Below are positions 1 through 7,837 of a stretch of DNA of 64,000 bases, one piece after another. The notes under the pieces are model-generated. The model was not told the origin of the DNA, did no database searches, and saw nothing but the letters and a program-made list of their open reading frames with translations. The position numbers and the translations under genes were made by a program. The stretch comes from SKPS01 sp964469215 (lineage in GTDB: Bacteria > Bacteroidota > Bacteroidia > Bacteroidales > SKPS01), in contig CAYXYB010000009.1 in NCBI GenBank assembly GCA_964469215.1, positions 31,801 through 95,800 on the forward strand. The letters are read 5' to 3'. Numbering within the stretch: the first letter of the stretch is position 1; each line of letters opens with the position of its first letter.

Positions 1-327
1 GCTCTTTGAATTGTTAACCTCTTTGCCAAAGAACAAAACAGCTACCAGTAAAACAATAAAAATAAGATATAATATATAAGAAAATGACGGAATTGCCCGT
101 GGATCTATAATAAGTATCGCGATACCAAGCAACATTGCAAGCCCTATCCATAAAATCTGCTTACCGTAACGTTGCGAGAAATCGAAAATGTTGATTAGTT
201 CATCTTTGTTCCCTGAAGAATATATGTTTAACCAACCTGCGAAAACCAGAGCTAACCAGATAGCAATCATCATCCAGTCAAGATTGGAGAAGAATCCTCT
301 GTTTTGAAATGTTGTTCTCTGTATCAT
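1..327 (-). CDS. rodA: Rod shape-determining protein RodA (5' part, runs off the window)
   Basis: RodA is the SEDS-family peptidoglycan glycosyltransferase that polymerises lipid II for side-wall growth in complex with PBP2. Only the first 109 codons are present, because the gene continues past position 1. The translation starts MIQRTTFQNRG and carries the NLDWMM and GWLNIYSS segments typical of the RodA N-terminus, followed by hydrophobic helices (QILWIGLAMLLG and SYILYLIFIVLL). The ATG at 327-325 overlaps the TGA of mrdA in an ATGA arrangement, so the two are translationally coupled. mrdA-rodA order is usual in Bacteroidota. Identity is firm from the N-terminus and context; the catalytic part cannot be inspected. 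Confidence 0.9.
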   Translation of the reverse strand, partial: MIQRTTFQNRGFFSNLDWMMIAIWLALVFAGWLNIYSSGNKDELINIFDFSQRYGKQILWIGLAMLLGIAILIIDPRAIPSFSYILYLIFIVLLVAVLFFGKEVNNSKS

Positions 328-2156
328 ATGTCTGCATTTCTCATCAGGTTACCGCTTTTCATGCGATTTTCAACCTCCTGGCGTTTCACTTCGCGGGTGA
401 GGTATTTCTCAATCATAAGACTGGCGATAGGAGATGCCCAGGTTGAACCGTAACCGGAATTTTCTACAATAACTGCAATTGCTATTTTTGGATTCTCCAT
501 GGGTGCAAATGCAATAAAAAGTGAGTGATTGGGGCCGTGAGGATTTTGTGCAGTCCCGGTTTTTCCGCATACTGAAATATTCTCAATATTGGCATTTCTG
601 GCAGTGCCTGCCAGAACCACATCACGCATACCTATTACAATGGGGTTAAAATAATCCGGATTGATCGTTGTCTTATGCCTTGTCATCATAGGTTTGTTAA
701 GGCTGTCAATACGGCCTATTGCCTTGACAATATGAGGGGTTATATAATATCCTTTATTTGCTACAATAGCTGCAATATTTGCCAGTTGAACCGGGGTGGT
801 TAGTATCTCACCCTGTCCGATAGCAAGGGATATTATAGATAATGCTTTCCACCTGTTCTTACCATGGAAACGGTCGTAGTGTTCTGCAGTCGGAATATTC
901 CCTTTATATCCGTATGGAAGATCGTTGTCGAATTTCGTACCTAGCCCGAGGCTGAGAGCATGCTTTCTCCAAACCTCAAAACCTGCCCGGGTCGAAGGAT
1001 GATTGCTCTTTTCTATCATGTCTCTGAAAGCCCAGCAATAATAGCTGTTACATGAGTGCTGTATGGACTGTGACAGGTTTGTCGGCCCAGGATGGTTATG
1101 ACACCTGACTGTAAGGCTGCCTAAATGAAAACCACCTGCACAACCATACCTTGTCTCTTCCTTCAGAACACCCATCTGCTCACCTATAAGTGCATTCACA
1201 ATTTTAAACGTTGACCCCGGTGGATACTGAGCTTGCAAAGCCCTGTTCATCAATGGCTTATTCCTGTCGTTCAGCAGAAGGTTATAATTGCCCGCTCTCT
1301 GACGACCACTCAGCAGGTTGGGATTATAGCCAGGACTGGTCACCAATGCCAATATCTCTCCGCTTGAAGGCTCCAGAGCAACTATACTTCCTATCTTGTT
1401 TTGCATCAGCAACTCACCATATTCCTGCAATTCTGCATCCAGGGTTATATATAGATCCCTTCCCGAAATAGCTTCTATATCCTCCCTTCCTCCCAGATAA
1501 GGGCCCTGATTCCTGTTGAATTTGTCCTTAAGTATCTTCCTTACCCCTTTCTCTCCCCTGAGTATCTCTTCATATGACTTCTCAATACCACTTATACCTA
1601 TATAGTCACCGGGTAAATAATAGCTGTCCTGCTCTACCATACGTTGATTTACCTCCCCGATATATCCCAGAGTATGTGCTGCAATTGGTAACGGATACCT
1701 CCGCAAAGTGCGCTCCTGAATGTAAAAACCCGGAAAACGGAAATGTATCTCGGTAAACATTCCAATCCTTTCAGGAGGTATTTGCTTCTCAAGGATAAAC
1801 CTGTTCACCCTCAGATATGGATCCCTCATGTTTTCAGCAATCCTCTCTTTCACAACCACGGGATCAATGTCAAGAATGCTGCATAATAATAAAGTATCAA
1901 AAGGCTGTACCTCACTCGCAATCACCATCAGGTCAAATACCGGTTCGTTTATTACCAGCTCCTGACCGTATCGGTCACGGATTATTCCCCTTGCCGGAAT
2001 TACAATCTGCTCACGTATAGATATTACCGCTGATGACCTCTTGTACTTGTCGTTCAGTACCTGTATCGACAACAGCCTGGCAATCAACGCTAACCAACCA
2101 AGAATGAAAAGCACCCTGAAAAATTGTTGTCGTTTAAGGTATATATCTTTCTTCAC
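324..2156 (-). CDS. mrdA: Penicillin-binding protein 2 (elongasome transpeptidase)
   Basis: Class B penicillin-binding protein that cross-links peptidoglycan in the periplasm as partner of RodA. The 610 residues hold one N-terminal membrane helix (about 12-30, VLFILGWLALIARLL), a PBP dimerisation domain (about 50-230) and the transpeptidase domain with all three motifs: S-T-F-K near 315 (catalytic Ser), S-C-N near 369, and K-T-G-T near 532. Length is normal for the family. The start codon is GTG, with no nearby in-frame ATG. A -7-like box (CAAAGTTA at 2182-2189, read on the minus strand as TAACTTTG) lies 26 nt upstream, so the pair may have its own promoter. mreC/mreD, the usual upstream neighbours, are absent; a lipoprotein gene lies there instead. 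Confidence 0.95.
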   Translation of the reverse strand: MKKDIYLKRQQFFRVLFILGWLALIARLLSIQVLNDKYKRSSAVISIREQIVIPARGIIRDRYGQELVINEPVFDLMVIASEVQPFDTLLLCSILDIDPVVVKERIAENMRDPYLRVNRFILEKQIPPERIGMFTEIHFRFPGFYIQERTLRRYPLPIAAHTLGYIGEVNQRMVEQDSYYLPGDYIGISGIEKSYEEILRGEKGVRKILKDKFNRNQGPYLGGREDIEAISGRDLYITLDAELQEYGELLMQNKIGSIVALEPSSGEILALVTSPGYNPNLLSGRQRAGNYNLLLNDRNKPLMNRALQAQYPPGSTFKIVNALIGEQMGVLKEETRYGCAGGFHLGSLTVRCHNHPGPTNLSQSIQHSCNSYYCWAFRDMIEKSNHPSTRAGFEVWRKHALSLGLGTKFDNDLPYGYKGNIPTAEHYDRFHGKNRWKALSIISLAIGQGEILTTPVQLANIAAIVANKGYYITPHIVKAIGRIDSLNKPMMTRHKTTINPDYFNPIVIGMRDVVLAGTARNANIENISVCGKTGTAQNPHGPNHSLFIAFAPMENPKIAIAVIVENSGYGSTWASPIASLMIEKYLTREVKRQEVENRMKSGNLMRNADI

Positions 2157-2297
2157 TCCGTTAACCAGATTTTTTTCAGAGCAAAGTTAATGCTCTTAAC
2201 CAGAATAATTAATACTCCTTTTATTTTATACCCCTCAAATGGTTAACAATTGAGAGGATACAGATTCTCAAAACGCCAGGCTGGATTTATCAGATAA

Positions 2298-2825
2298 TTA
2301 TTTCACATAGATATCAGGAGTCCGAACAATATTGCTCTTGTTGAAAGCCCTGTCAGTAATCCACGTCTCGATCATTATGGTGTCTGATTCAAGAAATGGC
2401 TTCATTATCAACATGTCGAACCTGTATTCAATCTCTCCCTTTATCGCTTTGCTGTTGCCGTTGAATTCTATCCTGGGTATACGGCTGTGAAAGTTAAATG
2501 AGGTGTCGGGAAAAACAACCGGAACATACTTTCCGTTTTGAACCGTATATAGGTATATGAAAAAATTGTGATAGTTACCTCCGCCATAATTGAAAGGTGG
2601 TAAGGTGTCTGCCTGACCTAATCCGATATCACCGTCACCATCAGTAAATTCCAGAACAAGAATGCCCTGCTCAACAATACCCTCAGTTTCCTCAACAAAA
2701 ATAAAATCCACAAACTTCAAAACAGGTTCCATTGGATACTCGTGGTCACTCCGGCAACCCTGAAAATAAATTATAATAAAGGGAAATATTAATGCTGCCA
2801 ATGCTTTTAATTTTATTCCGGTCAT
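2298..2825 (-). CDS. Small lipoprotein of unknown function
   Basis: No function is recognised. The ATG at 2825 gives 175 residues; an in-frame TTG six codons upstream is possible but less likely. The N-terminus is a lipoprotein signal (KALAALIFPFIIIYFQGC) with the lipidated Cys near residue 24, so the mature protein should be membrane-anchored. The body contains the acidic motif FTDGDGDIG, which I associate with a family of Bacteroidota lipoproteins of about 180 residues, and ends in beta-rich sequence. It is separated from mrdA by 141 nt that hold only a -7-like box, so it is probably a separate unit. Real-gene confidence is high; function is unknown. Confidence 0.8.
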   Translation of the reverse strand: MTGIKLKALAALIFPFIIIYFQGCRSDHEYPMEPVLKFVDFIFVEETEGIVEQGILVLEFTDGDGDIGLGQADTLPPFNYGGGNYHNFFIYLYTVQNGKYVPVVFPDTSFNFHSRIPRIEFNGNSKAIKGEIEYRFDMLIMKPFLESDTIMIETWITDRAFNKSNIVRTPDIYVK

Positions 2826-2933
2826 ATCCCTTTTTGTAATCAAACGGAAATATTGTTAAGTTTGTTTTGATTTACCGGGCTAAATTACAAAATGTAAATG
2901 ATACGGTCAGTCTGAAATCTGTTGATAAAAATT

Positions 2934-3941
2934 ATGAATGATACTCACCTCAGGAAAAGGATATTCGTATTGCAGAACTACAGCGAATTTGTTGAGGCAG
3001 CAATGGAGACATTCCTGTTTCAGTATCACAACAACCCTGTATACAAAAAATTTGCATCACTTCTTAACTTAACACCCGGTAACGTTGATGCTGTTGACAG
3101 GATTCCTTTCCTCCCTGCCGGTTTTTTTAGAAACCATTCAATCATTACAGGTAGTTTTTATCCTGATTCATCCTTAACTTTCTTCAGCAGTGGCACAACT
3201 AAAAGCAACCCTGCCATACATATCATAACCAGACCTTCATTATACATAGAGAGTTTCATTTCAGGTTTTGAAAGTGTTTTTGGCTCTTTATCACAGTATA
3301 ACATCTTTGCATTGCTTCCGGGATACCTCGAACGCAGTAATTCCTCACTCGTATTTATGGTTGATAACCTGATTAAGGCAGGGAAATCGGATAAGGGAGG
3401 CTTCTATATCAATGATTACGAAGGATTATACTCCGGTCTGATTGAATCTGTTTCATCATCTCAAAGGAAAACCATTCTGGTTGGGGTTACATTTGCCCTG
3501 ATCGGGTTTATGAGGATGTTAAGAGATCCATTGCCCGAAATAATTCTTGTAGAAACCGGGGGGATGAAAGGACATGGAAAAGAAATGATCAGGGAGGAAC
3601 TTTACCAAATCCTCAGGAAAGGATATGGCGTTGAGCACATCAGTTCAGAATACGGTATGACTGAACTATGTTCCCAGGCATGGTCGAAGGATAACGGGGT
3701 GTTTAATACCCCTCCCTGGATGAAGGTGTTGATTCGCGACCTCAACGATCCTTTCCGGATACTCCCTCCCGGTAAAAGGGGTGGAATTAATATTATTGAT
3801 CTGGCAAACCTTTATAGCTGTTCATTCATTGCTACTGATGATATTGGCATAATGAATCAGGATGGAAGCTTTGAGGTTCTTGGCAGAGTTGACGGCAGCG
3901 AACAAAGAGGGTGTAACCTGCTTACGGTCCCAATGAACTGA
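2934..3941 (+). CDS. LuxE-like acyl-protein synthetase / acyltransferase
   Basis: Member of the LuxE acyl-protein synthetase family (adenylate-forming superfamily), which activates or transfers a fatty acyl group through an acyl-AMP-type reaction. Visible signs are the phosphate-binding FFSSGTT loop near residue 88, VETGGMKGHG, and the A5-like ISSEYGMTELCSQAWS in the C-terminal half, plus GRVDGSEQRGCN near the end. At 335 residues it matches LuxE (about 370) rather than full acyl-CoA ligases. The ATG at 2934 is preferred over an in-frame TTG at 2922. There are no luxCDAB partners, so a luminescence role is not implied. The neighbour downstream is the cysCDN operon, 179 nt away. The acyl acceptor is unknown; lipid or glycan modification is an inference. 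Confidence 0.75.
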   Translation: MNDTHLRKRIFVLQNYSEFVEAAMETFLFQYHNNPVYKKFASLLNLTPGNVDAVDRIPFLPAGFFRNHSIITGSFYPDSSLTFFSSGTTKSNPAIHIITRPSLYIESFISGFESVFGSLSQYNIFALLPGYLERSNSSLVFMVDNLIKAGKSDKGGFYINDYEGLYSGLIESVSSSQRKTILVGVTFALIGFMRMLRDPLPEIILVETGGMKGHGKEMIREELYQILRKGYGVEHISSEYGMTELCSQAWSKDNGVFNTPPWMKVLIRDLNDPFRILPPGKRGGINIIDLANLYSCSFIATDDIGIMNQDGSFEVLGRVDGSEQRGCNLLTVPMN

Positions 3942-4120
3942 AACCTGAATTCTGCTATCCTTGCCTTGTTTTCAAAAAGTGTGAAAGTGTGAAAGTTTTG
4001 TTTATTTTTGCTGAAAATAAACAAATTCTATAGAGTTAGTAGTGTTAAGTGATGTATAAGCAAATAATTCCCATTGATTATTATTGCATTGTATGATCAT
4101 AACACCGAAAAGGAAATCAA

Positions 4121-4753
4121 ATGATCCATATACAGAAGAACGACAACATTTTTACCGATTTCAACGACTTCATCCGCAGAAACAGAAGGAGGTTTCTTGT
4201 GAAGCAAAATCCCAAGGCTATCTGGATGACAGGATTATCGGGTGCCGGAAAAACCACATTAAGTGAGTACATTCAGAAGGAATTGAGGAAAAGGGGGTAT
4301 TTTGTAAAAGTCTTTGATGGTGATATTGTGCGTACCGGGTTATGTAAGGATTTGGGTTTCAGCATTGAAGACAGGATAGAAAACATACGTAGGATTGCCG
4401 AGCTCACGAAAATATTTCTCGACAGCGGCATAATAGTGATTTGCAGTTTTATAACACCAACCAAAGAGATGCGTGACCTGGCAAGGTCTATAATCGGTGA
4501 AGACAGGTTCATTGAGGCCTACATCAATGCACCGCTCGAGATTTGTGAGAAACGGGATGTGAAGGGATTATATGCCAAAGCACGGCAAGGGCTAATAACC
4601 AACTTTACCGGTATCGACAGTGTGTTTGAACCTCCTGTAAAGGCAACCATTGAAGTAAGAACCGATCTGTGGTCTGTTGACAAAACTGCCAGATACATGT
4701 TAAGGCGTATTATCCCGAAAATTAAATACAGGAGAATTACCATTTACATTTAA
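4121..4753 (+). CDS. cysC: Adenylylsulfate (APS) kinase
   Basis: Phosphorylates adenosine 5'-phosphosulfate to PAPS, the universal sulfuryl donor, in the cytoplasm. The 210 residues carry the P-loop GLSGAGKTT at 38-46, the FDGDIVRTGLCKDLGFS substrate segment and the RIAELTKIFLDSG helix, in the family order and at the family length (about 200). The ATG at 4121 has AGGA nine nt upstream. cysD follows after 15 nt and cysN after another 9 nt, so the three form one operon. A -7-like TATTTTTG at 4003-4010 without a convincing -33 box is the best promoter candidate. No PAPS reductase (cysH) or sulfite reductase lies in the window, so the product may feed sulfation rather than cysteine synthesis. Confidence 0.95.
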   Translation: MIHIQKNDNIFTDFNDFIRRNRRRFLVKQNPKAIWMTGLSGAGKTTLSEYIQKELRKRGYFVKVFDGDIVRTGLCKDLGFSIEDRIENIRRIAELTKIFLDSGIIVICSFITPTKEMRDLARSIIGEDRFIEAYINAPLEICEKRDVKGLYAKARQGLITNFTGIDSVFEPPVKATIEVRTDLWSVDKTARYMLRRIIPKIKYRRITIYI

Positions 4754-4768
4754 CAGTATTTTGAAAAA

Positions 4769-5677
4769 ATGATTGCAAACTATATTCTCAACCATTTAAA
4801 GATACTTGAAGCTGAATCTATCTTTGTGATCAGGGAGGTAGCAGCCCAATTCGAAAGGCCGGTTCTTCTTTTCAGTGGGGGTAAGGATTCTATCGTCTTG
4901 ACACATCTGGCCAGTAAAGCATTTTGGCCGGCAAGGATTCCCTTTCCTCTTCTTCACATAGATACAGGACACAACTTCGAGGAGACAATCCTCTTTCGTG
5001 ATAATCTGGTAAAAGAGCTTGGTGTAAAACTGATTGTTGGTTACGTACAGGATACCATTGACAGCGGGAGAGTTGTCGAAGAGACTGGTCCAGGTTCAAG
5101 CAGGAATGTTCTCCAAACAACAACTCTGCTTGACACTATTGAAGCCTTTAGGTTTGATGCTGCCCTGGGTGGTGCACGCAGGGATGAAGAGAAGGCACGT
5201 GCCAAGGAGCGTTTCTTTTCTCACCGCGATGAATTCGGACAGTGGGATCCCAAAAATCAACGTCCTGAACTATGGAATCTGTTTAACGGAAAGAAGAGAT
5301 TAACCGAGCACTTCAGAGTTTTCCCCCTGAGCAACTGGACTGAAATGGATATCTGGCAGTACATTTATATGGATCAGATTCACATTCCTGAAATTTATTA
5401 TACTCATGAGCGGGAGGTTTTTCACCGCGATGGTGTATGGCTTGCTGCAGCTCCTTTCATGGAACTCAGGGAGGGTGAGAAAACAGAGAAGCGAAGGGTG
5501 CGCTGTCGCACGATAGGTGACATAACCTGTACAGGTCTTACCATTTCTGAAGCCAATAACCTGGAGGAGATCATTGCAGAGATTGCAGCTACCAGAATCA
5601 CGGAGAGAGGGGGCAGAGCCGACGATAAAAGGTCTGAAGCTGCTATGGAAGACAGGAAAAAAGAGGGTTATTTTTAA
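4769..5677 (+). CDS. cysD: Sulfate adenylyltransferase subunit 2 (ATP sulfurylase)
   Basis: Catalytic subunit that makes APS from ATP and sulfate, coupled to GTP hydrolysis by CysN. The 302 residues show the PP-loop SGGKDS at 36-41, HIDTGHNFEE near 72, the GGARRDEEKARAKER block and the FPLSNWTEMDIWQYI motif, all hallmark CysD sequence in the right order and at the normal length (302 in E. coli). The start ATG lies 15 nt after the cysC stop. The C-terminal GDITCTGLTISEAN segment is intact. The last 20 residues are charged and probably variable. Identification is secure. Confidence 0.96.
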   Translation: MIANYILNHLKILEAESIFVIREVAAQFERPVLLFSGGKDSIVLTHLASKAFWPARIPFPLLHIDTGHNFEETILFRDNLVKELGVKLIVGYVQDTIDSGRVVEETGPGSSRNVLQTTTLLDTIEAFRFDAALGGARRDEEKARAKERFFSHRDEFGQWDPKNQRPELWNLFNGKKRLTEHFRVFPLSNWTEMDIWQYIYMDQIHIPEIYYTHEREVFHRDGVWLAAAPFMELREGEKTEKRRVRCRTIGDITCTGLTISEANNLEEIIAEIAATRITERGGRADDKRSEAAMEDRKKEGYF

Positions 5678-5686
5678 GATAGAACG

Positions 5687-6982
5687 ATGAACACTTTGGA
5701 AGATATAAAACGCACAAGTGTAAACAGTGGTTACCTCGACATGGAGTTGCTGAGGTTTACCACAGCCGGAAGTGTGGATGATGGTAAAAGCACCCTTATA
5801 GGGAGGCTGCTTTACGACAGCAAGTCCATTTTTGAAGATCAGCTCGAAGCTATCAAGCTGGCCAGTGAACGCCTGGGTGAAGATATAATGAACCTGGCAT
5901 TGCTTACTGACGGCTTAAGGGCTGAAAGGGAACAAGGTATTACCATTGATGTTGCATACAGGTATTTTGCTACTCCCAGAAGAAAATTCATAATTGCCGA
6001 TACACCAGGGCACATTCAATATACCCGTAACATGGTTACCGGTGCTTCATCGGCTAACCTTGCAATAATACTTATTGATGCAAGAAAAGGAGTTGTTGAG
6101 CAAACCAAAAGGCATAGTTTTATTGCATCGCTGCTTGGCATTCCGCATATAGCTCTTTGCATCAACAAAATGGACCTCGTTGGTTACAGCATGGATGTTT
6201 ACGAAAACATCATGCGCGATTTCCGGAATTTTGCGTCAAGACTTGATGTTAAGGATATCAGATTTATTCCAATCTCAGCCCTGAAAGGGGACAATGTTGT
6301 TGAAAGATCGTTGAATATGGACTGGTACCACGGGCCTACTCTGTTATATTATCTCGAGAATGTTCATATAAGCAGTGATGAAAATCTTGTTGATTGCCGT
6401 TTCCCGGTTCAATATGTTATCAGGCCGCAACGGGATGATTATCATGATTACCGTGCTTATGCCGGCAGGGTTGCCGGTGGTGTATTCAAGCCTGGTGACC
6501 GGATTATGGTTTTACCTTCGGGATTTATAAGCAGGATAAAATCCATCGACACTTATGACGGGCCTGTTCAGCATGCATTTCCACCTGTCTCGGTTGCAAT
6601 TACTCTTGAAGATGAGATTGATATTTCGCGGGGTGATATGATAGTAAGGGAAAACAATCAACCAACCGTGGGACAGGATCTTGACATCATGTTATGCTGG
6701 ATGAATGATAAACCTTTGCAGAACAATGGCAGGTATATAATCAGACATACCACCCGGGAGGCCAGATGCATCGTAAAAGAGGTGCTATACAAGGTTGACA
6801 TCAACAATCTCCATCGCATGGAGGATGACCTGAGCATTGGGTTGAATGACATCGGAAGGGTAAAGCTAAGAACAACGGTTCCATTTTTCTACGACAGCTA
6901 TAAGGAAAACCGGAATACAGGCAGTGTGATTCTTATAGAAGAAGGCACCAACAACACTGTTGGTGCCGGAATGATCATCTGA
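5687..6982 (+). CDS. cysN: Sulfate adenylyltransferase subunit 1 (GTPase)
   Basis: EF-Tu-like GTPase that drives APS synthesis with CysD. G1 is AGSVDDGKST (about 27-36), switch I is EREQGITIDVAYRYF, G3 is DTPGH and G4 is NKMD, followed by two beta-barrel domains (VQYVIRPQRDDYHDYRAYAG onward). At 431 residues it is somewhat shorter than E. coli CysN (475) but complete, and it is not fused to CysC, which is separate here. The start is 9 nt after cysD. Downstream, an AT-rich inverted repeat (6981-7006) separates it from the convergent tonB gene, but with no clear U-tract. Confidence 0.95.
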   Translation: MNTLEDIKRTSVNSGYLDMELLRFTTAGSVDDGKSTLIGRLLYDSKSIFEDQLEAIKLASERLGEDIMNLALLTDGLRAEREQGITIDVAYRYFATPRRKFIIADTPGHIQYTRNMVTGASSANLAIILIDARKGVVEQTKRHSFIASLLGIPHIALCINKMDLVGYSMDVYENIMRDFRNFASRLDVKDIRFIPISALKGDNVVERSLNMDWYHGPTLLYYLENVHISSDENLVDCRFPVQYVIRPQRDDYHDYRAYAGRVAGGVFKPGDRIMVLPSGFISRIKSIDTYDGPVQHAFPPVSVAITLEDEIDISRGDMIVRENNQPTVGQDLDIMLCWMNDKPLQNNGRYIIRHTTREARCIVKEVLYKVDINNLHRMEDDLSIGLNDIGRVKLRTTVPFFYDSYKENRNTGSVILIEEGTNNTVGAGMII

Positions 6983-7013
6983 TGTTTTGATATTTAATCA
7001 AAAACACCTGGTT

Positions 7014-7697
7014 TTAGAAAAGCCTGAAATCTACAGGCAAAACAAACCATGAGGCAACCGGACGATTTCTCTGTTTGGCGGGATTCCATGCAGGCATCCT
7101 TTTAATCGCATCTATTGCTGCCTCTTCACATCCTCCACCCAGATTGCCCTGAGCTATTTCTGCATATCCGATTTTACCATCCTTTTCAACAACAAACCTC
7201 ACATGAACTACCCCCTGGATACCTGCTCTTCTGGCATCTTCCGGATATTGCAGGTTTTTTCCAAGCCATTCAAATAAAGCTTCTTCGCCACCAACAAAAC
7301 CGGCAAAAATATCCGGGAACGGCACGGGTGGGGGATCGGGTGGTTCTACTTCAGGCATATATGCCGGCGGAATATATGTGGGTGTTAGGTCTCCTGTCCT
7401 CCAACCCGTTTCAATAATAAGATCCGGGAGATCATCCGGAACATCTGTCCTGATATCCAGCCTTGTTACAGCTGGCCGATGCTGGATGGCTTCACGGGGT
7501 TTTTCAAGCTTTGTGGCAATGATAGTTTCATTGAACACTGTTTTCTTAAGGCCAACATCAATAGAAGGCACGGGTTTGTCGAACTGTTTAAGCTCAAAAG
7601 CGAAGAGGGCAAACGAAAGGGCTGTGATAAGACCGATCTGAACGAACAATGGCCGCTTTTTCTGCAGGTCGATCCGGGGATTCTTTTTACATTCCAT
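7014..7697 (-). CDS. TonB-family energy transducer, copy 1
   Basis: TonB-like protein that couples the inner-membrane ExbBD proton-driven motor to outer-membrane transporters. The 227 residues have one N-terminal membrane helix (about 18-35, FVQIGLITALSFALFAFEL), a proline-rich periplasmic linker (PPAYMPEVEPPDPPPVPFP) and the C-terminal TonB domain (YPEDARRAGIQGVVHVRFVV, VASWFVLPVDFRLF). The second copy at 9859-10542 has the same length, N-terminal region (PRIDLQKKR / PRVDLEKKR) and C-terminal domain but a different linker, so they are paralogues. No exbB or exbD lies in the window. The gene is monocistronic in appearance. Confidence 0.9.
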   Translation of the reverse strand: MECKKNPRIDLQKKRPLFVQIGLITALSFALFAFELKQFDKPVPSIDVGLKKTVFNETIIATKLEKPREAIQHRPAVTRLDIRTDVPDDLPDLIIETGWRTGDLTPTYIPPAYMPEVEPPDPPPVPFPDIFAGFVGGEEALFEWLGKNLQYPEDARRAGIQGVVHVRFVVEKDGKIGYAEIAQGNLGGGCEEAAIDAIKRMPAWNPAKQRNRPVASWFVLPVDFRLF

Positions 7698-7783
7698 GAC
7701 TAAAGAATTTTAAGGGTGAAACAATGGGTTCCGGGACCAGGTAAAAGCAGCAACTGCCTGATAAATAACAACAATCAAGCCAT

Positions 7784-7816
7784 AAAAAAACCCCGGATCG
7801 TTGAATCAGGGGTTTT
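7784..7816 (-). terminator. Intrinsic terminator after the secreted propeller-like gene
   Basis: AAAACCCC (7787-7794) and GGGGTTTT (7809-7816) form an 8-bp perfect stem with a 14-nt loop. Read on the minus strand the hairpin is followed by seven T residues (7790-7784). It lies 21 nt after the stop of the gene at 7838-9712. Confidence 0.75.
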
Positions 7817-7837
7817 CTTTAGATGTGACAGTATTTT

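Noticed and set aside
6981..7006. Terminator after cysN
   Set aside because: TGTTTTGAT and ATCAAAAACA pair nearly perfectly, but the stem is AT-only and no U-tract follows on either strand.
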